Program-made: the position numbers and the translations under genes
Notes under the pieces: generated by a model
Databases searched by the model: none
Seen by the model: only the letters and a program-made list of their open reading frames with translations
What the model was told of the DNA's origin: nothing
NCBI GenBank assembly: GCA_024509875.1
Contig: JAMPIV010017762.1
Location: forward strand, 124,001 to 188,000
DNA: 64,000 nt
Source: Oreohelix idahoensis
Taxonomy: Eukaryota > Mollusca > Gastropoda > Stylommatophora > Oreohelicidae
Reading direction: 5' to 3'
Part shown: positions 1 to 10,700 of the stretch, piece by piece
How the letters are laid out: every line of letters starts with the position of its first letter
Position numbering within the stretch: the stretch's first letter is position 1

Positions 1-52
1 ACACTTTACTACTTGGTGCCGTAACCAGTTCGCTCTGCACTGCCACATTTTT

Positions 53-1189
53 TTATATGTTAGCTTTAGTTTTTGTAATATAGTGTTTTATTAACTTTTG
101 CATTTCTGAAGGGGTCTTTGTACCTATGAGATTTTCTACCCTCATTTCTACATTGTGGTTACTACAGTATGTCTTAATGTTTTGCCTCTGTTGGTCATAT
201 TTCTTGCAGTCCACCAGAAAGTGTCTAATTGTGTTTGGTTCTTGACACTCTTCACATGTGGGTTCCTCAATCATGAAATATCCAGTTCCAAGCTTGAGCC
301 TCAGCAATTTTTTATTAATTGGTATTTTTAGTTCATCTTTTATTTGACATTTTTTGCTTGGTGTTTTAAGGATTTTATATGAGTGTCTTGCTTTTTTACT
401 TTGGTCCCATGCTGTTATCCACTCTTTAGTTATTGCTTGAGCAATTAAGCTCTTAATTTCAAACTTCCCTAAGCCTACTTCAATTTTGTTATGGCTAGTT
501 CTCCCCCCTTTGGCTTCTTTGTCTGCAAGCTCATTTCCTGCTATCCCCACATGTGATGGTATCCATGTTAGTGTTGCACTGCATCCTATAGTTTGTAGAT
601 ATGTATTAACCTGTAGTATTTCCTCTATAATATCTGGCCTGCTACATTCATTTCTGTTTCTGATAGCTAATACTGATGATAGGGAATCTGTGAGAATGGT
701 TAACTTTTTTGGTGGATTTTCTGCAGCTATTTCTAAAGCTTTTAGGATTGCCACTAATTCTGCTGTAAAGATGGATGTATTACTTGTTACTTTGTATCTT
801 TTATAAATTTTTAATTTTGGTATTGCTATTCCTGCTCCTAATTGCCCTTCTTCATCTTTTGACCCATCTGTATATATAGTTAGGCTATTATTTATATACC
901 GTTCTATGTACTCTAGTGTTTTACTTTTTGCTGAGATTGTGTCGTTAGATTTATTTATGATCTTTGTTAAGTGGGAGTCAGTTTCTGGCACTTTTAATTC
1001 CCATGGTGGGATCTTTGCTTTATACAGAGCACTACTGTTTATCGCATTAAATAGGTCTGGGTATTGATCCACTTCATCCATTGTTTTCCACCCTGACGGG
1101 TATCTATTATGGTTTAATGGAATGTGGTCTATGTACTGGTTACCCCTATCAAAGGTTTTATGTGCTGGGTGAGTTGGATCTTTTGCCAC
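53..1189 (-). pseudogene. LINE family N ORF2, C-terminal part: RNase H plus CCHC tail
   Basis: This is the C-terminal 378 residues of ORF2. The RNase H domain is recognised by the TIYTDGSK block, the FTAELVAILKAL block with its catalytic glutamate, LTDSLSSVLA and the WIPSHVGIAGNELAD block, so the usual acidic residues and histidine are present. A cysteine/histidine motif follows near the end (C-x2-C-x8-H-x4-C, within CEECQEPNTIRHFLVDC), a feature of many RNase H LINEs and probably involved in nucleic-acid binding. The part is separated from its RT half by a one-base deletion near 1256: copy 2 reads ctacttctag where this copy reads ctactctag. This copy preserves the true C-terminus that copy 2 has lost by frameshift. 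Confidence 0.88.
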
Positions 1190-1251
1190 TCTTGCCCAGT
1201 AGCTGAATCTCAGTTCTTTTCTCCTTAGCTCCAGGGGTATAATGCCTAGCG

Positions 1252-3296
1252 CTACTCTAGTGCCTCTGCTGATGTTCCCTTTGAGGCACCTGCTATTATT
1301 GACAGTGCCTGGTTTTGGACTGTGTCTAGTTTTTTCTTATTGCTTGGGGCGGCTGATGCATAGACAACACTGGCATAGTCAAGTTTGCCCCTAATAAATG
1401 ATTTATAGAAGGTTAACATGGTCTTATTGCAGGCGCCCCAACCACTTCCTTTCATATATCTTAGCATGTTAATAAGTCCCCTACTGCTTTGCACTAATAG
1501 GTCTATGTGTTTGTTCCAGTTTAGTTGCTGGTCTAATACCATACCAAGAAATCTAGTTGATTTTGCTGTGCATACTTTTTGCTCATTAATGCTTATGTCA
1601 ATTATATTGTTTTTAATTACACGCCCTCTACTGAAGATCATTCCTATTGTTTTTTTAACGTTTAGATTAAATCCCCACTTGTTCATCCAGTCAGATACTT
1701 TATCTATTTGCCTTTGTACTGTTTTATAGAGGAATGGGAGATTTCTTCCCGTTCTCCATATCGCAGCGTCATCTGCAAACTGGGATAAGTTGTTTTTTAA
1801 GTCTTTAAACTCGTCGCCTAGGTCATTGACCATAATCGTAAAGATAGATGGTGATATTACTGATCCCTGGGGAATTCCATTCTGTTGCTCATACACCTCA
1901 GATCTATCATTGTTTATTTGAACCGTGAAGTAGCTATCCTGCAGGAAGTTTTCTAGATAATTGTTGGTTTTGCCTACTATACCTAATTTCCTTATTTTGT
2001 GTAGTGCACCCTCCCTCCAACACTCATCATATGCTCTTGCTACATCAAGGAATATTGCTACTGTCTTTTCATTCCTTTTGAAGCCTGTTTTAACATCATG
2101 TTCCAGCCTCAACAGTTGCTCTATTGTACTATGTTGGCTTCTAAAGCCTGCCTGGGTTGGACTGTACAAATTATGCTTTTCTAGATGAAATTTTAGTCTG
2201 CTGTTGATTATTGTTTCTAGAATTTTTCCTAGATGCGATGTTAACGATATTGGCCAGTATGAGCTGACATCATGTGTTTCCTTATCTGGCTTTAGTATGG
2301 GGATGACTACTGCTGTCTTCCAAGAACACGGTGTTTTTCCCGTGTGCCAGATTTTGTTGTAGAGGGATGCAATCACTCTTAGAGTTGTATTTGGTACCTT
2401 TTTGAGGATTTCATAGCTCAGAATGTCTTCCCCAGAGGTAGTATTGGTTTTTCCTGCTAAAGCTCTTTCTATTTCATCTACTGTAATATCTGCATTTAAA
2501 TAATTAGCATCCTGTGTGGTGTCCATATTTTCTCCTTTTAATTTTTCTAGCAGTGTCTTCCGCCTATTTATTTCTTCCTTATCTAGACTGTCTATTGAAC
2601 TAACCTGATAGAAGTATTTAGCTAGTATGTTGGCTTTTTCTCTATCTGTTTCAGCTCTCTCTGGTATTTTAATTGTTGGGATTTTAAATTTCTTGTGGTT
2701 TCCTCCTTTAATTGCTTTTAGTTTTCTCCAAACTGTAGTTACTTGTGACCTATGGTTTAGTGTTTGACAAAATGTTCTCCAACTCTTTTCTTTAGCTCTG
2801 AATATTATTTTATTTGTTTCATTTCTTACTTTTTTATAGTTTGTGTAATTCTCTTCAGTTTTGGCTTTTCTATACTTTGTAAGGGCCCTCTCCCTCAATT
2901 TCAGTTGTTCTGAACATCTGTCTGTCCACCATGGTACTGGATTTTTATCTTTGTTTCTTTTCCTATTTTTACCTTTTTGTGTTGGTTTTAAGTGCTCAGG
3001 CATATTCCTGTTTGGTATATATTTTATAGCTATTTTTAAAATATCATTTGTTAGTTTTTCTGCAAATATATCTATACTGTTAGATTCAATTTGTTCTATG
3101 CTTAGTTTACTTAGCTCCAATTGGAAGGACTCCCAATTTGCCTTTTTTAGGTTGAATGTGGGTTTCGAGCTTTTTGGACTAGTTCTATATTTGTCGTTTA
3201 GGTTTATTTCTATGGGTAAGTGGTCTGAGCTGGAGTCATTCAGTACTTCCCATTTAGCAGAGGCTAGGTTTGGTGTTATAATACTTATGTCTATTG
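1252..3296 (-). pseudogene. LINE family N ORF2, partial endonuclease plus reverse transcriptase
   Basis: The coding sequence begins inside the AP-endonuclease domain (the SSDHLPIEINL block, the last catalytic Asp-His of the nuclease). It runs through a lysine-rich linker into a full reverse transcriptase with PISLTSHLGKILE, QAGFRSQHSTIEQLL, FLDVARAYDECW, NGIPQGSVISPSIF and the catalytic FADDAAIW. The open frame extends upstream to 3441, but residues beyond 3296 are encoded by unrelated flanking DNA and the apparent start there is spurious. It is disconnected from the RNase H part by a one-base deletion near 1256. Protein identity to copy 2 is very high, so both copies derive from one fairly young subfamily. 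Confidence 0.9.
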
Positions 3297-3447
3297 GGGA
3301 GGAAGTTTTATAGCGTTTAGGCCTTAAGTAGTATTTGACTGTGTCTATTAATAATTCCAAGGTGAAATAGTGGGGAGGGGGGTGAACCCCAGGGTTGAAA
3401 ACATATTTATATTCGTGCGAAAATACATTTTTTACGTTCAAAACAAT
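3297..3447. other. Unassigned flank of the truncated LINE
   Basis: These 150 bases are the pre-insertion DNA between the LINE truncation point and the microsatellite. I recognise nothing in them. Confidence 0.5.
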
Positions 3448-3719
<272 letters not shown>

Positions 3720-3779
3720 ATAAGTACAAGTAAATTAATGGTTAAACAAACATACGCGTTATGGAAAGATACTTTTTAT

Positions 3780-4478
3780 ATGTAGAGTGTTTTCTTATTC
3801 CTCGTCTTCTTCTGTTTCGTTTGTGAAATCGATGATCAGTTTGGTGGGTGAATCAGGCGTTGAATGAAAAATTACTTGTGTAGGATGTCTCCTTGTTCTT
3901 CGTCATCTTCATCTGCTGGTTTTCTCTCAAGATCGATGATGAGCTTGCTGTGTAAATCTAATTCAAGTGGGCTTGTCTGCTCTTCTGTTGTATACCGGTC
4001 GGTGACAATGTAATTTTCAAATATCTGGTATTGTGGTTGTGCTTCTTTCCAAGTGGTTGGTGTGTATGTCAGTTCTGGTTTCTGTTCTGTTTCTGTGTCA
4101 ACTGTGTCATCTGTGTCGGAGCTGTCTGGTGGCGGGTGTCGTCTTTGTCTTTTTTTGTCCCTTTTGTTGTTTCTGACAAGCTCCAAGTCCGCCGGTGGTG
4201 GGTCTCTTGCCTGCAACTCTTGTTGGCACCTTGCCGCTTGAGCATTCTTGCTTTGCTCCGGCACTGCTGCAGCTTTTTGTGGTGGTTGTGGCCGCGGTGT
4301 GGTTTTTTACTGCTGCCTCTTTACTGCTTTCCTTGTCTTTGCCTACGAGCTGAAAGTCTTCATGTGCGGGTGGTGGGTCTCTTTTCTGTGACAGTTGAGG
4401 TTCCTCGTGTTCTGGCGCCACTGTTTCCTTCCGTGTCAGCTGTGGCCACGAAGTGTTTTTTGCTGCCGTCTGCCTAAC
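3780..4478 (-). pseudogene. Charged low-complexity ORF remnant, unknown
   Basis: Two overlapping minus-strand frames (4264-3872 and 4470-4107) encode K/E/P/S-rich sequence that is not typical of random DNA. The motif RDPPPA occurs in both (RDPPPAHEDFQLV and RDPPPADLELV), so there is an old internal duplication with a frameshift between the units. A second internal duplication is visible at nucleotide level: atcgatgatcagtttg near 3829 against atcgatgatgagcttg near 3933. Composition resembles the disordered N-terminal part of the gag-like ORF1 at 5344-7160, and a 0.6-kb LINE/SINE insertion separates the two, so it may be the displaced remainder of that element. The function is not recognised. 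Confidence 0.35.
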
Positions 4479-4516
4479 ACCGTGAATCAAACCCAGCGCT
4501 CTAACCACTCTGCCAA
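4479..4516 (-). mobile_element. tRNA-derived SINE head, truncated
   Basis: On the minus strand the sequence reads TGGCAGAGTGGTTAGAGC (A-box-like) and, after a deletion, GGGTTTGATTCACGG (B-box-like). The fuller copy at 20185-20437 carries about 20 more bases between the boxes. Only the head remains here. Confidence 0.65.
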
Positions 4517-5128
4517 TCAGACAGAATTCTATAAATAAAAGATATAAATAAAGAAAGATAATGAGCGTGGTTCAAAACTTGAGATAAATCTGCCTATATT
4601 TAATAATTGTAAACACTTTGCTCATTTCAATGTCACAACAAAAATAAAACAGAAATCTTCAAGTTTGGGCTTCAGTATTGTTTATTCTGCTCATCCTATG
4701 ATCAAACTGTGTCACTGTAACAAATAACATATAATTCAAACAATCAATCAATACCCTTTTGCTCCCCAAGGAGCATAGGCCTTTCACGAACACATGCTAT
4801 GTCCTCCTGTTGCGTACCATCAGTTCAAGGTCTTTCCTTGTCATCCTCACCATTTTCATTTCCTTGAACACCTGATCGCTAGCGCAGTGTGGTAAACATT
4901 ACACCAGCGCTGCTCCCTATGCTCCACTTAAAACTGGTACCACTCTCTTCAGAATGCACACCTCAACGCAATAGTACAATTAAAACCAAAGATAGTTAAA
5001 CCTTCCTAAAACGATTCACACTAAAGCCGACTTGCACTACGTTCTTATTTATATAAACATTTATGTAAGGCAGTTACGCCGTCAAAAAAAGTTTCGTGTT
5101 CCACTATGGTGTGGTGCCATTAATTGTT
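4517..5128 (-). mobile_element. LINE-A 3' end plus attached unknown sequence (copy 1)
   Basis: This is nearly identical to 20438-21026. In the minus orientation about 4870-4755 aligns with the C-terminal codons and stop region of LINE-A at 48950-49070 (the tract around GGCCTATGCTCCTT), followed by a 3' UTR rich in A and T. The 5' part (5128-4870 on the minus strand) matches no LINE-A coding sequence in the window. The same LINE-3'-end/SINE-head junction in both copies indicates duplication of a pre-existing composite rather than two independent insertions. Confidence 0.7.
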
Positions 5129-5246
5129 GTTGTTTTTGTCTACTAGATTGCTGTAATACCCTGTTCAGCCAAAACCCATTGAAGGGTTACAAACGGTTAT
5201 ATTGGGGTATATAGTGTGTTGGTATCTTCGATGATATCACTTTCCT

Positions 5247-5278
5247 AGTCCTGAAAAGGACTGGTCCTAAAAAGGACC
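5247..5278 (-). other. Two adjacent histone-type stem-loops
   Basis: On the minus strand, just downstream of the ORF1 stop region, the sequence reads AGTCCTTTTCAGGACT preceded by GGTCCTTTTTAGGACC. Both have a perfect 6-bp stem and a 4-nt U-rich loop, the geometry of metazoan histone mRNA 3' stem-loops. A third related hairpin (CGTCCTTCTCAGGACG) lies upstream of the same ORF at 7195-7210. Functional meaning is unproven. Confidence 0.4.
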
Positions 5279-5343
5279 GCTAGCTGGCTGTCTGGTTATC
5301 TCTTCGTTGCTTGTCTGTCATGGCGTGTTCATTTTTTGCCTTC

Positions 5344-7160
5344 CTATCTGTCTTGTGTCGTTTTGTTAGTTTTTGCTTTCCTAGTTTCTGTTTCTCTTGT
5401 CTTCCTGCTTTCCTGTATCTGTAGTAGTGCTTTTTCTATTATTGCTGGTAGAAGTTTTTCAAGTGTTTCTTCGATGACTTCTTCGTCTGATTGTTCGTTT
5501 GTTTTGGTCGCTCTTGTGTTTGATGTCATTTCCTCAATGGCTCTTCGTTCTGTTTTGATTCTCTTGAGGATTTTTGAGTTTTCTTCCGTCAGTTCTGTCA
5601 GCCTCTTTACAGCTGCTTCTATTTGCTGCTTAATGCTTTTCATGTCTTTCATAATTTCTCTGCTGTTTTGTATTTCTATTACGTCTTCACCGCTGTCCTT
5701 TTCGTCTTCGGGAGCCTGCTTGCTTCTGTTTTCGACCTGGAGTTTAATTTTCAATTGTTTGACTTCAGCGGTCAGCTGGTGTAACTGTCGTCTGTCAATC
5801 GTGCGTTTCTGCAACATCTGCAGCCACTCTGTGTATTGCCTCCTTGAAGGGGATGTTTTTGGAGACCGCTTCCTTCAGGATGCTCTTTGTTTCCTGGAAC
5901 ATCGGGCAGCCTCGGTATCTAGCCCCGTGGTTTCCGAGGCAGTTTGCACAGGTGCGGTTTGAGTTTATTGCTTTGTAGTTGGGGTCCTCCTTCGCCTTTG
6001 GGCAGTCGCGATATAGGTGGCCACCCACACAATATCGGCAGACTGCGTCCCTCCTGCATGTTTTCTTGGTGTGTGAAAACTGCTGGCAGTTAGAGCACTG
6101 CATCACCGGAGGGATATAGGCTTCTGTCTTTTTTGTTGTTGCTTGGAGCGTCAGTCTCTCAGGTCTTGTTGATCCTTCTACCGTAACGGTCATCAGATTG
6201 GTATCTTTCTTTGCCCAGGTTTTTAGCCTTTCGACCTGTGTGATTTTTAGAATTTCCTTTTCAGCCTGAAGGTGTCTGTGGATCACGGCTTCGGAACATC
6301 TGGTATCCACCCCTCTGATGACCAACTTCTTTGTTGTTTTGTACATTTCCACCACCACTTTTATTTGGTGGGGCAACTGGACTTCTTTTGGGCTAGATTC
6401 TAGTTCGGTCATCAGTGAAGTGGTTGTTGTATTGCTGTTGAGCGAAAGCACGACTCCCTTTTCGTGCCTCCGTACTTTAGAGATGCCTCTCCTGCCAGTT
6501 ATTGACTCGAGGATGCATATCACTTTGTCATCTGGTAGGGCCCTGAGTGAAGCCTCACCTCCCGACATCTGCGTGATCTTAACGCACCTCTCTATCGCAT
6601 CTGTGTCGCCGGCATCGTGTCTTGGTGTCTTCGGTGTTTGTCGTAGCTTCTCTGTGGTAGACAGGGTTTCTGCTGACGATCTTGGTTCGTTTAGTGGTGG
6701 TCCCTCGGCTTTAGGCTCCTGTTTTCTTTTCTCTTTCCTTTCCAGCGTCTGTTCTATCCCCTGTATCAGTCTCTTCACCCTCTCACGCTCAGGGTCTAGG
6801 CCGTGGACGTTTGCAGCTGCCCTTTTCTCTCTTCTTTCCAACCATCTTCTCCAGCTGGTGTAGCAATCTCATCGTTTCCTCATCCTCTGGATCTACATCA
6901 TCTAGGCCAGGGACGCCTGCATCTGCCCTCTCCTCTGTCTCGCAAGGAGTCGGGCCCCTCATCTCGACACACGTCGCAGCTAACTCCGTCGTCGTGTCTA
7001 GAGTTGGAGGAGGACCGGTCTCAGCACGAGTACTTGGGGCAGTCTTGCTCTCTGGCTGTCTGTCTTTGTTGTTTGAAGCTTTGTTATTCACATGGCTGTT
7101 CAGCGCTGGCGGGCTGGTGTAGACCTTCCTCCTTTTGGCATGATGTTTATTTCGGGTCAT
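5344..7160 (-). pseudogene. Gag-like ORF1 of a divergent family-N subfamily
   Basis: Three overlapping minus-strand frames (7160-6789, 6841-5795, 5817-5344) together form one ORF1 homologous to the intact ORF1 at 12999-11476. Shared blocks include ITQxxGxEAxLRxLPDDK, an RRM-like middle region with IKGVDS/IRGVDT, and three cysteine knuckles: CSNCQQFSHTKKTC, CRYCVGGHLYRDC and CANCLGNHGARYRGC. The C-terminal 150 residues are predicted coiled coil (E/K/Q-rich). Frameshifts near 6830 and near 5810 break it. The likely start is the ATG at 7160, where a basic N-terminus begins (MTRNKHHAKRRK). ORF1 proteins of this type bind the element RNA. No ORF2 follows it, so this is an orphan ORF1. Confidence 0.8.
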
Positions 7161-7241
7161 GTTGATGAAAATGTGATCTTGTCTCGAATAGTGGCGTCCT
7201 GAGAAGGACGTTGGTGTCTTGCCTCTGGTTGGTATCCTCAA

Positions 7242-7610
7242 ACCAAACCTGTTGAAACCAACAGTGAACTGCCATTAATTTTTTTTTTAATTAATGTGTT
7301 TGCTACTTCATTTTGTAGCACGCCCCTTTCAACCATCTACCATGTACATGGATTTGTTGGTTATATCAGGACGTGTTTCTTTTATTGTAATATGTTTTTG
7401 TTTGTATTTGTTTTATATTATATTATCTCTAGTCGGTATTTTTCCTTTTGTAGTTATAGTTCAACATGGTTTTTTAAAAAAATTCCAATATATGCTATTT
7501 TCTAAGTTAGTATGTTTTTGATTTTTACTGGATGGTTTATTTGGTTAATCTGTATGTTTCTGGGGCGAGTCTTTCACCAGTTTGGACTACTGGTTCAATT
7601 CCTTATTTGA
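7242..7610. other. AT-rich spacer between the two LINE units
   Basis: T-rich DNA without a recognisable gene. It may contain the 5' UTR of the orphan ORF1 (minus strand). An inverted repeat around a T-run occurs at 7274-7298 (cattaatttt / ttttaattaatg). Confidence 0.4.
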
Positions 7611-7774
7611 TTTTTATATGTTAGCTTTAGTTTTTGTAATATAGTGTTTTATTAACTTTTGCATTTCTGAAGGGCTCTTTGTGCCTATGAGATTTTCTAC
7701 ACTCATTTCTACCTTGTGGTTACTACAGTATGTCTTAATGTTTTGCCTCTGTTGGTCATATTTTTTGCAGTCCA

Positions 7775-10700
7775 CTAGAAAGTGCCTAATTGTGTTTGGT
7801 TCTTGACACTCTTCACATGTGGGTTCCTCATCATGAAATATCCAGTTCCCAGCTTGAGTCTCAGCAATTTTTTATTAATTGGTATTTTTAGTTCATCTTT
7901 TATTTGACATTTTTTGCTTGGTTTTTTAAGGATTTTATATGAGTGTCTTGCTTTTTTACTTAGGTCCCATGCTGTTATCCATTCTTTAGTTATTTTTTGA
8001 GCAATTAAGCTCTTAATTTCAAACTTCCCTAAGCCTACTTCAATTTGGTTATGGCTAGTTCTCCCCCCTTTGGCTTCTTTGTCTGCTAGCTCATTTCCTG
8101 CTATCCCCACATGTGATGGTATCCATGTTAGTGTTGCACTGCATCCTATATTTTGTAGATATGTATTAACCTGTAGTATTTCCTCTATAATGTCTGGCCT
8201 GCTGCCTTCTGTTCTGTTTCTGATTGCTAGTACTGATGATAGGGAATCTGTGAGAATGGTTACTTTTTTTGGTGGATTTTCTGCAGCTATTTCTAAAGCT
8301 TTTAGGATTGCCACTAATTCTGCTGTAAAGATAGATGTATTACTTGTTACTTTGTATCTTTTATAAATTTTTAATTTTGGTATTGCTATTCCTGCTCCTA
8401 ATTGTCCTTCTTCATCTTTGGACCCATCTGTATATATAGTTAGGCTATTATTTGTATACCGTTCTATGTACTCTAGTGTTTTACTTTTTGCTGAGATTAT
8501 GTCGTTAGATTTATTTATGATCTTTGATAAGTGGGAGTCAGTTTCTGGCACTTTTAATTCCCATGGTGGGATCTTTGCTTTATACAGAGCACTACTGTTT
8601 ATCGCATTAAACAGGTCTGGGTATTGATCCACTTCATCCATTGTTTTCCACCCTGACGGGTATCTATTATGGTTTAATGGAATGTGGCCTATGTACTGGT
8701 TACCCCTATCAAAGGTTTTATGTGCCGGGTGAGTTGGATCTTTTGCCACTCTTGCCCAGTAGCTGAATCTCAGTTCTTTTCTCCTTAGCTCCAGGGGTAT
8801 AATGCCTAGCGCTACTTCTAGTGCTTCTGCTGATGTTCCCTTTGAGGCACCTGCTATTATTGACAGTGCCTGGTTTTGGACTGTGTCTAGTTTCTTCTTA
8901 TTGCTTGGGGCGGCTGATGCATAGACAACACTGGCATAGTCAAGTTTGCCTCTAATAAATGATTTATAGAATGTTAACATTGTCTTATTGCAGGCGCCCC
9001 AACCACTTCCTTTCATATATCTTAGCATATTAATAAGTCCTCTACTGCTTTGCACTAAAAGGTCTATGTGTTTGTTCCAGTTTAGTTGCTGGTCTAGTAC
9101 CATGCCAAGAAATCTAGTTGATTTTGCTGTGCATACTTTTTGCTTATTAATGCTTATGTCAATTATATTGTTTTTAATTACACGCCCTCTACTGAAAATC
9201 ATTCCTATGGTTTTTTTAACGTTTAGATTAAATCCCCACTTGTTCATCCAGTCAGATACTTTATCTATTTGTTTTTGTACTGTTTTATAGAGGAATGGGA
9301 GATTTCTTCCCGTTCTCCATATCGCAGCATCATCTGCAAACTGAGATAGGTTGTTTTTTAAGTCCTTAAACTCGTCGCCTAGGTCGTTGACCATAATCGT
9401 AAAAATTGATGGTGATATTACTGATCCCTGGGGAATTCCATTCTGTTGCTCATATACCTCAGATCTATCATTGTTTATTTGTACCATGAAGTATCTATCC
9501 TGCAGGAAGTTTTCTAGGTAATTGTAGGTTCTGCCTACTATACCTAGTTTCCTGATTTTATGTAGTGCACCCTCCCTCCAACACTCATCATATGCTCTTG
9601 CTACATCAAGGAATATAGCTACTGTCTTTTCATTCCTTTTGAAGCCTGTTTTAACATCATGTTCCAGCCTCAGCAGTTGCTCTATTGTACTATGTTGGCT
9701 TCTAAAGCCTGCCTGGGTTGGACTGTACAAATTATGCTTTTCGAGATGAAATTTTAGTCTGCTGTTGACTATTGTTTCTAGAATTTTTCCTAGATGTGAT
9801 GTTAACGATATTGGCCTGTATGAGCTGACATCATGTGCTTCCTTATCTGGCTTTAGTATGGGGATGACTACTGCTGTCTTCCATGAACATGGTATTTTTC
9901 CCGTGTGCCAGATTTTGTTGTAGAGGGATGCAATCACTCTTAGAGTTGTATTTGGTACCTTTTTGAGGATTTCATAGCTCAGAATGTCTTCCCCAGAGGT
10001 AGTATTGGTTTTTTCTGCTAAAGCTCTTTCTATTTCATCTACTGTAATATCTGCATTTAAATACTTAGCATCCTGTGTGGTTTCCATATTTTCTTCTTTT
10101 AATTTTTCTAGCAGTGTTTTTCGTCTATTTATTTCTGCCTTATCTAGACTGTCTATTGAACTAACCTGATAAAAGTATTTAGCTAGTATGTTGGCTTTTT
10201 CTCTATCTGTTTCAGCTCTCTCTGGTATTTTAATTGTTGGGATTTTAAATTTCTTGCTGTTTCCTCCTTTAATTGCTTTTAGTTTTCTCCAAACTGTAGT
10301 TATTTGGGACCTATGGTTTAATGTTTGACAAAATTTTCTCCAACTCTTTTCTTTAGCTCTGAATATTATTTTATTTGTTTCATTTCTTATTTTTTTATAG
10401 TTTGTGTAATTCTCTTCAGTTTTGGCTTTTCTATACTTTGTAAGGGCCCTCTCCCTCAATTTCAGTTGTTCTGAACATCTGTCTGTCCACCATGGTACTG
10501 GATTTTTATCTTTGTTTCTTTTCCTATTTTTACCTTTTTGTGTTGGTTTTAAGTGCTCAGGCATATTCCTGTTTGGTATATATTTTATTGCTATTTTTAA
10601 AATCTCATTTGTTAGTTTTTCTGCAAATATATCTATACTGTTAGATTCAATTTGTTCTATGCTTAGTTTACCTAGCTCTAATTGGAAGGACTCCCAATTT

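Larger units (their letters stand above)
50..3296 (-). mobile_element. 5'-truncated RNase H-encoding LINE (family N, copy 1)
   Basis: This is a minus-strand non-LTR retrotransposon copy. It aligns base by base with the copy at 7611-13450, from the shared 3' terminus at about 50 (7611 in the other copy) up to 3296, which matches 10856 in the other copy. Beyond 3296 the similarity stops abruptly inside the endonuclease domain, so the copy is 5'-truncated, the usual outcome of incomplete target-primed reverse transcription. The presence of RNase H after RT places it near the I/Nimb-type LINEs; the exact clade is inference. Confidence 0.9.

Noticed and set aside
486..806. Plus-strand ORFs opposite the LINE and Tigger genes (for example 486-806, 2861-3313, 10422-10940, 12179-12658)
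   Set aside because: They are antisense shadows of minus-strand coding sequence; they recur in both LINE copies only because the coding strand is conserved.
1252..3441. Complete ORF2 with its own start at 3441
   Set aside because: Similarity to the other LINE copy ends at 3296; the first residues are encoded by flanking DNA.
7561..7605. tRNA-like B box (ggttcaattcc) beside the LINE 3' end
   Set aside because: No A box at a suitable distance and no recurring body; treated as chance.
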